Origin: Rotaria macrura
Taxonomy: Eukaryota; Rotifera; Eurotatoria; Philodinida; Philodinidae
Assembly (NCBI GenBank): GCA_900239685.1
Contig: OENT01000111.1
Location: forward strand, 1 to 64,000
DNA: 64,000 nt
Reading direction: 5' to 3'
In this document: piece after piece, positions 12,301 to 22,775 of the stretch
How the letters are laid out: every line of letters starts with the position of its first letter
Position numbering within the stretch: the first letter of the stretch is position 1
Translations under genes and position numbers: made by a program
Notes under the pieces: model-generated
Told to the model about the DNA's origin: nothing
Database searches by the model: none
The model's input: the letters and a program-made list of their open reading frames with translations, nothing else

Positions 12301-15300
12301 TACACTCTAAAAAAAAATAGGTTCTTTCCGGAACTTAAAAAAGTTCTTCCCATGGGCACACCGGAAGAACTTTTTTAGGTCCCCTATAGAACTTTAAAAG
12401 TATCGGTGTCAAAGCTACAAAACCTTTCAGGTTTCGTAAATCTTGAAAAGGTTTTGTAGCTTTGACACCGATACTTTTAAAGTTCTATAGGGGACCTAAA
12501 AAAGTTCTTCCGGTGTGCCCATGGGAAGAACTTTTTTAAGTTCCGGAAAGAACCTATTTTTTTAGAGTGTATATCTTACAATAATGAAGATTTTCTTTTT
12601 TTCGTATCGATCTTCAAATTTCTGTTTTTCTTTTGAAGTAGTCGACTTTGAAAGATCAGCTTTATTAATACTAGTAGTTTTTCGCTGAAAGATACTATTG
12701 AAAAATATAGCACCTGTATTTAAATTTTCAAAGGTGAAGCTAAGTTCAAAGGCCGTTTCTTTACGATCAGATATGCCATAAAACGATGAGTTTTAATATA
12801 CTTTAACGCCTGCTGGACAAGTATCTAATGTGGTCAGTTCTGGATTCAAAATGCATGTGTAGTTTTTCAAAATGTCTGTTTCTCTCATAGATGTGTATCT
12901 CGCTTGAGAACATATCTGCCGACACGCCATGCCGATACAGATAAGAAATACTGACTCATTTTTCGCGTAAAACTAAATGTATCTAGCACATTAAAATTAG
13001 CTATACAAAGGCTGGTTGCTCATTTGCTTGAAAAATATTTTGAATTTCACCTATGACTTTGGTATGGACTACAATTTTAATCCTAAACAATAATGATATT
13101 CATTGAATCTAAGAGCGTTGTGTATGTAAAAAATTAACGTTTCTTCGAAGTCGCCGATTTTTCCGTCATCATCGAGAGAAAAATTCTTCTACTACTACAA
13201 AAGTTGCAAGATGACATCTTTGTAAACCCAAAATCTGTTCGCAAAACTCTGAATCGATATGTAATTAACTTTTCCGTCATAAAATCCTCTTTGAAAGAAA
13301 GAATCAGGATCTTATTGCGTGCGCTATGCTGAATTTACACAAAAGATTGACGCGTAAAATTATCGACTTGGCACACTCTAAAAAAATAAGTACTTTCCTG
13401 AACCCCCTAAAAAGGTTCGGCACATTTGAAATAGGATCCAAATGACCAGAAATGCTTTAAAAACGATTGTTCAGTTCTACGAAACTTTTAAAGGATCTTC
13501 CCGTGTGCCCGCGGGCCGAACCCTCTTCTACGAAACCATTTTTTACGTTTCGTAGAGCAAAAAAGGGTTTCGAAAGGAAATGTGAAACCTTTAGAGTTTC
13601 GTAGAAAAAAAACTGCGAAACCACTGAGGGTTAAGCAGAAACTCTAAAGGTTTCGCATTTCCTTTCGAAACCTTTTTCCGCTATACGAAATTTAAAAAAG
13701 GTTTCGTAGAAGAGGGTTCCGCCCGCGGGCACACGGGAAGATCCTTTAAAAGTTTCGTAGAACTGAACAATCGTTTTTTAAGCATTTCTGGTCACTTGGA
13801 TCCTGTTTCAAATCTACCGAAATTTTTAAGGGAGCTCAGGAAAGTACTTATTTTTTTAGAGCGCAACTTCTTTTGGTATCTTTTCTACAGTAAAAACAAT
13901 TTGTTCTAATTTTTTGAGTTTCAGCTAATCGCCGAAACATTGGTTAATAATACAGAGATATCTTTATTTTCGTTTGAACAGAAATATGTCTTATACAATC
14001 CTCATTCTATTTCGATCATATATCGAGAAATCAGAATCTAATACTAGCACATGTCTGATAATTCAGAATTCTATGGCGAGCTCTAAGTTATCAATAAATG
14101 GATTAAAAAAAGTGGTAAAGAAAATTCTAATAAATAAAAATAATTTTACTTTGTTCATTGCAAATGATTGATTTTTGCACCATAATTGATTCTAGGAATC
14201 AGATGTTGATAAAAATTTTATTCAGACATAGCATAACTAGAAAGAAGCAATAAAATTATATTCATTATGAGCGTATCATTAGAACTGACATTCCATCTTA
14301 TTTTTACTTTGAAAAATTGAAGTAACAAGTTTCACTTTGTCCCGTAAAATATAGTAAAGTTAACTTGGACATGCAAAATATTAGACTGATTTTATGGTCC
14401 AACACTATATATAGATAATAATGCAGCACTAGTATCAATTTATGCGTATGCTGAATGAAATTATCACCAGTTAATTTTTACCGGTTTATATATTTTTCAG
14501 CAAAAGTTTGATTACGAACAAATATTTAGCTCTCACTCACACAATTGATCTTCTGATTAATCTACTTTTTGTTCATAATTATGAAGACACGTAATCTCCG
14601 CTATATCACTTTACTTTGCTTTTTTGGAGAAGTGAATGCATTTTATTTTACTTGAACGGATAGAGAACATTAAATAAATTTTACTTCTCGGAAAAACTTA
14701 AGTTAACTTTTTTGGTTTACTTTGCAAATTAAACATAAAATCTCACCTAGATACATGATAAAAAAACATCACATATTTTAGTTCAAAATTGATGTTTTAT
14801 CTGAAGTACAATTGTTTACTTGAAGAAGAAGTTACAAGAGACCTTTTCATAAAAATTCGCAAAATATAACTCCTATAAAATCTATCGATAAGTTGGAGTA
14901 AATCGTGATTCTAAGTCTTTCTGAGGTTGCTTTAACAGAAAGGAAGGTATTCTTCGATAGTTTAAGTTCCACTCATTTACTACTGTATCTATCTATGAAC
15001 TAGAGAATAAATAAGAAGTAAAAATTCCATCACAATCTGTTACACTTAAGAAAAATTATATAATAGATGTTCTCCTGGTTGTTGGTACTAAATCACTGAC
15101 TCTCCAGTGATAACTGTCCCTGAGGCACGAAGGCGATCAAGAACAACTGTTCCGCAAACGCACACAGCAGGACTATCATTGATAGTCATAGCAGCAGTTT
15201 GCGGTTGAGGTACATATATCGGCCTGTAAAGTTACTCTCTCCTTCTTATCCTCCACTACCGAAAAATGTCAGTCTTAGTCAAATTTATCGATTGTGTCAG

Positions 15301-18300
15301 CTCTAACTACTTAGTTAAAGCAACGCGTCTTCACATGAACACAGTGTAGTTTCCTGATCAAATATTAAGATTCAAGGATATTATACAAGTTTTTTCTTCT
15401 GCATCTTCTCACAGAATAAAATGAATTGTAAACTGAAAACTATGATTTTTATAGTCGTAATGGCTAACTTTACATGTTCTCACATGAATCATTTTAATCG
15501 ATAATTACTCTTACATTAATAGAAGCATACATGGAATCCGTCTCATTTTTTGACGACTGGTACCGTTACAACTCTGTAAAGCTCAGATAGAATCGATTTA
15601 ACCGATTTACTGACCGTAGATAAGTTGCTCAAATAAAACAATGTGTCACATAGGACTCCAACAAGCTACCAACTTATTGTTTGTGACAGAATTTGGAATG
15701 CAAAGGTGATAGACCGATTGCAAACCGAAGTATACCGACTGGTAATAGATGTCATTTCTATCTATGAATAGAAGATTCTTGTTGTATCAGTTTATGGAGA
15801 ACATCATAGGTGAAAACATACGGTAAGTATATACGGCCGTTTACGATCAGATACGGAACGTATACGGTAGATATACGATCGTAATCCTGTTCCATGATTT
15901 ACGCCCGTATTTTAACCGAACTACAACCGTAAACAGTCCATATACGATACGAATTCAGCAATAGTACGGTGAGAATGTGGTCGTAAGTCGTGAACCTGGT
16001 TTACGGTGGAATATGCACTCTAAAAAATATAGGTTTTTCACAGAGTTTAAAGGTTTTTCCCGAGGGCAGACCGGAAGAACCATTTTTGGTTCAGTATAGG
16101 ACTTTAAAAGATTTGGTTTGTAAACTGCAAAGCCTTTCCAGTTTTGTAAATCTTGAAAAGGTTTTGTAGCTTTGTTACCAAATCTTTTAAAGTTCTATAC
16201 TGAACCCAAAAGCATTCTTCCGGTGTGCCCGTGGGAAGTACCTTTTAAGTTCCTTAAATATCATAGTTTTTTTAGAGTGTATCGAACTTACATTTTTCTT
16301 CAAATTGTAAAGTCTGAAATAAATTTTCTCTGAAAATGTCAGAGCTAACTATCTTATCTGGATAATAAAGACTGATTGTTAAGTGATATATATTTATGTC
16401 GTAGGCCAATCTAAAAGTCAGGCCAATCCTAGATTCATCGAGGCCAAATTAAAATTTGAGTTTGGACTAGTTCAACCTAGAATTTTAGTTTGGCCTAACT
16501 TTTTTCTAGCCCGATCTTAAATTTTAGAATGAAATAGTCCAAACTTCAAGCTATCTTGAAGTCGTCAGCCCAATGTTAGGATTGGCCGAGACAGAAAAAT
16601 ATTTTAGTATGGACTAGGCGATTCTGGGTTAGGTCTATAAAGCAGGCCGATCTAGGATTGGACTGAAGACTTTAAGATAGCTTGAAATTTGGACTAATCC
16701 ATTCTAAAATTTAAGATTGGCCTATAGAAAACGTTAGGTCAAACTAAAATTCTTGATTGAACTAGTTCAAACTCAAATTTTAATTTGGCCTAGGCGAATA
16801 TAAGATTGGTTTGAACTTTAGATTGGCTTAAGACATATATAAGTATACCGATAGTGAGTCATTACATCGATGTATATAGCATATACAAAAGTTTAACCAT
16901 GAAATCTATTCTAATTCACTTTCTTTAGGCCGCGGCATTACCTTCAGTGAAACAGTTGAAAGTAAGTTTTCATGAAACTCGATCATTTTCAGTAAATTAA
17001 GTACTTAATCTCTTACCGTTCAGTCTGCGATTATACACAATCGGAACTCGAAGATTTACCGTATGGCGTGGAAGAAGCTGTTCCTGGCGGTAATACACTT
17101 ATTATTCTTATCATTCATAAAGTTGATAATAAATGTATGCTTTTCGGCGAAAGAACGTGTATTTACGATGAGAGCCTCAACAGCTATTGAGAAAGGAGGC
17201 TATATTTTTTTAAAAAAGCCATTTTTTTCTAAATGGCAATTGTCGGTCTTATCTTCGACAGCATCACTTATGTTTTTTTGTTCTATATGATACGTATAAT
17301 CTTCATTGTTTGCTAAAGGTCCGATTCGGAGGGATCGAGTTTAGAAATAAGACAAATGTTGCATTTATAATGTGGCTGTTTGAAATGCTCTTTCGATATT
17401 TTTTACCAAGTAGAAAGATATTCAGAGCCTGACAGTAATGTTAAGTATCAAAATGAAAAAGATGCATGAACAAGTTGTCATGTCGTAAAAATCGCGGGGG
17501 AAATCTGCGATTTTCTAGTAATTTATAAGGATGATGATTCCTGAGACTTTATGCCAATCGAATCCTTTCAAGTACCAATTTTTTCGATTTCTACGAAAAA
17601 TGACGATTATCTTAATGACTTTTAATGACAGAGTTATACTCACGTCGAACGATACGGTCCTTAAACAGCAGCTTATGGTTACATTACGAAGTGTAAATGA
17701 ACTTTATACAGGGATAAAATCGGGCACAGAAATGCGGCCCTATCACAAAGAGATTAAGCCCTGTGTACAAGTGTAAACTGGGAAAATACGGTCGCGTATA
17801 CGGTGCCGTATTACTTTGCATATTTTTACGAAAAATCACGGTGAGAATACGACCGTAGATCATGGACCTGGTTCACAGTGGAGTACCGTACTAATACGAT
17901 CGTTTACGGTGAAGTTACAATGATTTTCAGTGGTCCTTAACCTTCCTCCTTGGAATAAAGTGAAAACATATCTAGCAAACTAGCAAGTTTATATGATGAA
18001 CATGCATCTCGATTTAAGCCCCCTCATCCTCTCACAATCGAGTTGCCGCTTTGGAGTATAAGTTTAAGCTCAATGTTTCAAGGATGGATGGGCTTAGTGA
18101 GAAACACTTCTGATAAAATTTCCAGCCTCATAAACCTTACTATACTAGAGGTATGGCTTGTTTTAAAACTTCCACAAGAATTATTATAACTTCCTAACTA
18201 TGAGAGCTATCGAGGTTGGATCAGTCTTATATTAAAGCTAGCTTCCATGCGCAAATTTTCATCGGACAGAATTTTAACATTCCCTTCTATTAATTTTTAA

Positions 18301-20707
18301 TAAACATTTTATTCCCGATGACTGCCAAATTACGTATAAATTATACACTAAATCGGACTTTTCTCAGTCCAGGAATCAAATATCGAAAATCTGGTTGATG
18401 AAAAGTCAGCTCTAATCAAGACCTTTAAAAGAAAACACTGGGAAAAGCTAGAGCTGAACGGGAGTTTTAGCAATTTTCCTGCTTCAAAACCATGTTTTGA
18501 GAAAGACGATAAAGAAATTTTAGAAGTAAATTTTTAATTCAAACTTTTAAAAACTACTTTTTTGTATTGGATATTTCTAACACATTGCATTAGAATTCGT
18601 TTTTTTCGATGTCTATCAATTCATATTTTGTAGTTTTGCCGAAAAGACCCCTAAACCAACAACGAAAACTTTTTTCAAAAATGCGAACATATCGAAAAAT
18701 ATGATAGTAGGGGCGCGAGTATTTCTTCCATTAGTTTGCCAAAGCTTAACCATTTTTCAAAAACCTATATATGTTCTGAAAGAGGAGATCACGGGGCATC
18801 TGTCTGTAATAAAAACTCAAGTTCGGCTTTTTTAAAAAAATCGGATTTTTTGAGGAGGCCCCGCTTAAATTTGATTTAGTATTCATAATGTTCGATAAAA
18901 TATAATTCGTATTTAATGATAAAATTTATGCTTGAAAAAGATTTTTATACTTAACAACAAATGCAAGCCTAATTTTTACTAGAAATTTAGAGGTGTTTAA
19001 AAATAAGTATATATTCTTTTTCAACATGAATAAATAGTTTTTCTCCTTTAAATATAAACTTCCTGTGGTCAAATAAAAAATGTATATTCATTTTTATTAT
19101 GCATACATTTTTCAATTGAAAATAAGATTCACTTATTTTGTTAGTATTAAACGTATATACTACTGAGTATAAGTAAAAATAAATATTCACTCATAGCATA
19201 AAAATTTCGCGAAAGCCGCTGATTCTATTGGGATTATCTAATTTATTACAGATAATTCGATATTTATCTGAATGCTAAAAAAGTGGCTAATCAATCAAGA
19301 TCAACCACTGACGTTTCCAATTATAACGATCGATCATAAAAGCTGCGAGTATTTTGATGACATCCCAAGTCGAACGATACGGTCCATATACACTCCGTAT
19401 ACTGGCAATATATCTGGCATAGAATTATGGACCGTACCATATTTAAAAAGCCTGTTTTACTGCCGTACCCTGTGACAATACGAATTTGTCACGCGCCATA
19501 AGTTATATAGAATCCTCGAAAAAGCTACGAGTTAACGAGAAAGGGAAGTTTTAAGGATAGAAAGCTGTAAAACATTTTCTGAATATAGTAAATTGAATGA
19601 GCTGGGCGTATAATGTTCTAACTATTGAACTTCTATTCAACGGTATTAGAATAAGTAAATGTTAATTTGAAAATTATAATTCTCATTATATTAAATGAAT
19701 TCAATGAACAGTAAAATGGGAAAATATGTACGTAGACAAAATTGGAGAATCTGCATAGCAAACTATAATATAAACTCAATAAAAAATGCTGAAATTTCAG
19801 GAATTATTAAGGTTCTTCTGAGCACAATTCTGGTTCTGAAATAGAGGAAAGTGACATATTTTTGTCTATTAGTGCATGTTTTTCTTTGATCATGATGTCA
19901 TGTGGACAAGACAGAACACATACTATTTCCCAGAAATTTTATTGTCGTCACCATTCTGTGCCACTATGATCAATGAAAAGAAAAAACACCTATCACAGAT
20001 TATACCTAACAAGTATGCTATGAACCAGTTTAATACGTAGTGTGATTTTAACATTCGTTCATTATTTTAACTTAAAATTTACTACACGTCCTAAAGCATT
20101 CTTGAAGTTTGATATTGTTTTTATTTTCTCTATTCCATGAACTGTATGAATTATGTTGAACGGGAGTAAATGTTTTTAGGATCCAAACAAGCGATAATAC
20201 TATTCTTCATTAATTCCAAGCTATAGTCATGACTTTTTGATCTAATTACATACTCATTGATCATAAACTAGAAACAATAAACTCAAGTCATACTTTTAGC
20301 TACGATCCCTGTGATATCGAAAACTTTTTTATCTGAAAAGAATGAATAACGTGGATGAGGAAAGAAGATCTTCACTTATGAGTACATGGTCTGTATTTTT
20401 TTAATTCGTAAATAGTTTTATACATGCAGGGATACCGGGATAAGTTCCATTAAATTAAGCGAAATTGATATTCCAATCTACTTAGACTATAAAAGAGAAG
20501 ATTTTATAATAAATTCGATTAAAGAATAAACTAACATGAAACTTGAACTACAGTAGCCTTTTGTATGAATGAAATTAACAGCGATAATCAACAACATTAT
20601 TATCATAAAGGACAATTTTAATCCCGATTATTTATTTTTTAGGTGGCATCATATTCAGCAACTCAGTCCAGCCATATGGGCAGCTGCAAAATCATCGACA
20701 ATTATAA
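9395..20707 (+). CDS. Tentative multi-exon gene of unknown function with giant introns
   Basis: Exons proposed from splice sites and frame are 9395-9460, 9519-9576, 11078-11148, 16929-16961, 17024-17089 and 20643-20707 (TAA). The peptide pieces are MAERELGMINDSFAWRDEQQ (start), ILDQFTLRMVQILTIQ, NPEQMISNYLAENIARRTII, RGITFSETVEICDYTQ, ELEDLPYGVEEAVPGG and a short tail IIFSNSVQPYGQLQNHRQL. The last four exons join in consistent phase 1. Exon 2 to exon 3 does not (phase 1 into an exon needing phase 2), so a small exon between 9577 and 11077 is missing or the model is wrong there. Introns of 5.8 kb and 3.55 kb are full of MITEs, while the first is only 58 bp. The total product would be about 115-130 residues, soluble and acidic. 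I do not recognise it. ITF could be an RVxF-like docking motif, but that is speculation. Confidence 0.45.
9577..11077. other. Presumed intron, no recognised content
   Basis: This lies between exon 2 and exon 3 of the tentative gene. It is AT-rich with no long frame and no obvious repeat. It may hide the one small exon needed to reconcile the reading phase. Confidence 0.35.
11667..12185. mobile_element. 519-bp near-perfect palindromic MITE (CACTCTAAA family, copy 1)
   Basis: Arms of about 235 bp (11676-11913 and 11936-12176) are inverted copies with only a few differences, such as AAATGATTCTT against AAACGATTCTT, around a spacer of about 22 bp. The ends read CACTGAAAAAAA on the left and TTTTTTTAGAGCG on the right. 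The flanking dinucleotide is AA on both sides. It carries no ORF. Termini and a 2-bp duplication fit a non-autonomous CACTA/EnSpm-like element, but that is inference. Confidence 0.8.
12303..12569. mobile_element. 267-bp near-perfect palindromic MITE (CACTCTAAA family, copy 2)
   Basis: It begins CACTCTAAAAAA and ends TTTTTTAGAGTG, with TA directly on both sides. The arms of about 125 bp match almost completely, including the words AAGTTCTTCC, GGGCACACCGG and TTTGACACCGATAC, around a loop of about 16 bp. It lies only 118 bp after copy 1. High arm identity indicates a young copy or continuing arm-to-arm correction. No ORF. Confidence 0.85.
13374..13863. mobile_element. 490-bp palindromic MITE (CACTCTAAA family, copy 3)
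   Basis: It begins CACTCTAAAAAAATAAG and ends CTTATTTTTTTAGAGCG, flanked by CA on both sides. Arms of roughly 230 bp share AAGATCCTTTAAAAG/CTTTTAAAGGATCTT, CCGCGGGC and the CCTTTAGAGTTTC block. The left arm has small indels against the right. The size and right terminus (GCG) resemble copy 1, so copies 1 and 3 form a longer subfamily. Confidence 0.8.
13920..15800. other. Intron interior without recognised elements
   Basis: AT-rich sequence lies between MITE copy 3 and the TACGG repeat. A 65-codon frame starts near 13974 but has no coding character. A slightly GC-richer patch at 15090-15230 (CTCTCCAGTGATAACTGTCCC and onward) has no recognised match. Confidence 0.3.
15809..16015. repeat. TACGG-rich repeat, copy A (left part)
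   Basis: It is dense in TACGG/CCGTA words. TTCCATGATTTACGCCCGTATT and, inverted, a GTCGTAAGTCGTGAACC block make it a partial palindrome. The block ACGGTGAGAAT..GTCGTA..CGTGAACCTGGTT..CGGTGGA recurs at 17837-17882. MITE copy 4 sits directly at its right side, so it was inserted into or beside this repeat. Confidence 0.6.
16016..16279. mobile_element. 264-bp palindromic MITE (CACTCTAAA family, copy 4, older)
   Basis: It begins CACTCTAAAAAATATAGG and ends TTTTTTTAGAGTG. It is homologous along its length to copy 2 (shared CCGGAAGAAC, TTGTAAATCTTGAAAAGG and AAAGTTCTATA blocks), but its arms differ from each other at many sites. It is therefore an older member of the short subfamily. Flanks are TG and TA, so the 2-bp duplication has decayed or is absent. 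Confidence 0.75.
16386..16843. repeat. Foldback element rich in GGCCAATC words
   Basis: Two arms of about 190 bp are inverted copies: the left begins ATGTCGTAGGCCAATCTA and the right ends TAGATTGGCTTAAGACAT. Inside, GGCCAAATTAAAATTTGAG and its inverted copy match well. Arms are about 85-90% alike by eye. No ORF. The class is unknown. It sits in the same presumed intron as copies 1-4. Confidence 0.7.
17630..17935. repeat. TACGG-rich repeat, copy B
   Basis: It opens with GTCGAACGATACGGTCC (17655-17671), a word repeated at about 19370. It ends with the ACGGTGAGAATACGACCGTA..GGACCTGGTTCACAGTGGA block shared with copy A. Short inverted TACGG/CCGTA words run through it. The 81-codon frame at 17531-17776 overlaps the left part and has no recognisable domain. 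Confidence 0.55.
17936..19350. other. Intron interior, nothing recognised
   Basis: This is presumed intron of the tentative gene. A short G-rich patch near 18700-18860 (GGGGCGCGAG, GGAGGCCCCG) may be the debris of an element. No gene was found. Confidence 0.3.
19360..19480. repeat. TACGG-rich repeat, copy C (fragment)
   Basis: It starts with AAGTCGAACGATACGGTCC, nearly identical to the start of copy B, and continues with CCGTATACTGG and GGACCGTACC words. It is shorter than copies A and B and ends around TTTGTCACGCGCC. It supports a dispersed family in this interval. Confidence 0.5.
19481..20642. other. Intron interior, nothing recognised
   Basis: AT-rich sequence with no ORF of coding character and no clear repeat. 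It ends in a TTTTTTTAG acceptor before the proposed last exon at 20643. Confidence 0.3.
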
Positions 20708-21079
20708 CTAACTATTGGGTGGAAAATGTTGAGTTTTTAAAAGTTCCGTTTGAATTTTAACTTTTCTCTCTCATATTGTACAAGATTAGAAATTAATCCA
20801 TTATTGTAGTTCTTATTTGAAACAACTAAAACTTAATAACAGATAAATTCCTAAAATGATATGCTCCAATAGAAGAGTTGCACAAAACACTTTGAAGTGA
20901 TTTCAGCCGCTTCTTTACATGGTGGGGATCAATGGTTGTAGAAAATATTTGAAAGAAAAAATAATTGCTAAATTGAATCAAACCACAAGTTTACTTTGTG
21001 AAAAAAAAGTTAGTAATATAAAGCAGCTGTCCCTCATTGGATCAAAATTTATTGTACAAGAGATAATTGTCAAAATTTG

Positions 21080-21690
21080 AATCAATAAACTAGAGTATCC
21101 GAGGTGAATGAATCCGATACCGAATGCGATCGGATCCTACGATCCGATGAAATCTTATGGGAATCCGGTTGGGGAAACAGTAACGGCCCGTTACTAATGG
21201 GTCCGGCGGAAGAAACCTATTTTCTTATTTGTGTACGAATTAGCATTTAATCCCAATAGTGGAGGCCTGTTTTATCATACGATGAAATCCAATTGGATTC
21301 CGATAGTAGGATTCGATAAAATCCAACACTAGGGATCCGAATCTCGGATCGCAACCAGGAATCCGATGGGATTTCATCGGATAAGAGAAACTCCGATAGA
21401 AACATGATCGGATCCAATGGTCGGAATGATCCTCCTGGGATGCGAATTCTCAAAGTGTTTCCTAATAGTGTAGGTATCAAAAACTTGAAAATATTTATTC
21501 TATTGAGGCTTCATTCATTATTTTATGAATTCATCGATGTTGTTGTATGATATGGCCTTTATCAAATCAGAACTCACTAAACGAGGTCAGCCAATCCTAG
21601 TCCAGAGATTCCGGCTCAGATTGGATCTGAATCCGAAGGCTACCGAGAGCAAGGATTTTGGCAACTATCGTCAGATATCAGGAGACATTT
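21080..21690. repeat. GGATCCGAT-type repeat block
   Basis: Dense GATCCGAT/ATCGGATC and GGAATCCGATGGGATTTCAT words occur in both orientations, markedly GC-richer than the surroundings. The blocks CCAATAGTG and CTAATAGTG suggest repeated ends. Similar words recur at 1-102 and 25360-25740. An accidental 77-codon minus frame covers 21247-21480. It is probably a non-autonomous DNA element with subterminal repeats, bounds uncertain. Confidence 0.5.
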
Positions 21691-21781
21691 TATCAATCAG
21701 ATAGGATCATGGAGAGCGAGAAAAACCTGAGAAACTATAATTTTACGATGCATAGGTGCCTGCTGGAACTGAAGTCTTGCT

Positions 21782-22248
21782 TAGGGGTGGCACTTTAACT
21801 TTACTTTAAAGTTAAAGTTAAAGTGGTTTACTTTAACTTTATTTTTAAAGTTAAAGTGAATTTTGTTTTTCGTATTTATCACTACCCGGGCTGGTTGATT
21901 GATACTCACTAGACCCTCTGCAAGCAATAAGACGCCAAAAAAATGAAAAATAAAACAATTTAAAACGACTTTAAGTAACTTTAAACGTTGATCTTAAAGT
22001 TTAAAGTGGTTTAAAGTCGAGTGAAACTAGTTAATTTTTTCATTCTGTTACGTCTCATAGGCTGCAACGAGCCTAGCGAGCATCAATCTATAATTCCGGA
22101 TAGTGATAAGTATAAAAAAGAAAATTCACTTTAACTTTAAAAACAAAGTTAAAGTAAATCACTTTAACTTTAACCTTTAAAGTTAAAGTAAAAACACTTT
22201 AACTTTAACACTTTAATTAAAGTTTTTAAAGTTAAAGTGCCACCCCTA
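21782..22248. mobile_element. 467-bp non-autonomous hAT element with 8-bp duplication
   Basis: The element starts TAGGGGTGGCACTTTAAC and ends GTTAAAGTGCCACCCCTA. GTCTTGCT (21774-21781 and 22249-22256) flanks it on both sides. An 8-bp duplication and a YAGGG(G/T)TGGC-type terminus are the hallmark of the hAT superfamily. Subterminal regions are packed with ACTTTAACTTT/AAAGTTAAAGT motifs, possibly transposase-binding repeats. The middle is also inverted (TATCACTACCCGGG against CCGGATAGTGATA). No transposase is encoded. Confidence 0.85.
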
Positions 22249-22775
22249 GTCTTGCTCCCACTGAAAAAAATGGTCACATTACCAAACCTAAATAAGTTTC
22301 GAGTTCTGCAACGAATTCGAAACCCTTTGTTTACAGTGCTTCGGTTATAAGAAGAAATGCAAAAAATAGTGAACACTTCTTTCTAGCTCAGTAGTAGGAA
22401 AGCAGTCCGGAAAGAAGAAGATGGATAATTCGATTCCTGGCGAAGGAAGGTTACTCATTTGTTCCATTCTGTTTTCATACTGTTAGCTGCTTATGAAGAA
22501 CGAAAAGACACGCAATGTCACTGGTGTTGTATGGCAGAACGCAGCAAAAGATGCTTTTCGTGGAACTCGAATCCATAGATACCTGCTGCTATCCGAGCAG
22601 ATGCCCTGACGAGTTAGACAAGAAGAACACCTTTTAATCTTCGTGTAGCGTCATTAGGTATCGTCACTGACACTAACACTTATAATCTCATTGCAGTTTC
22701 ACTAATAGCTGAGTTTGAGACTATGAAAGAAAAAAGAATGACGATACCATGCATTTACAGCATCTATTCAATATC

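Noticed and set aside
15090..15230. Possible gene fragment in a GC-richer patch
   Set aside because: No frame of useful length and no splice pattern.
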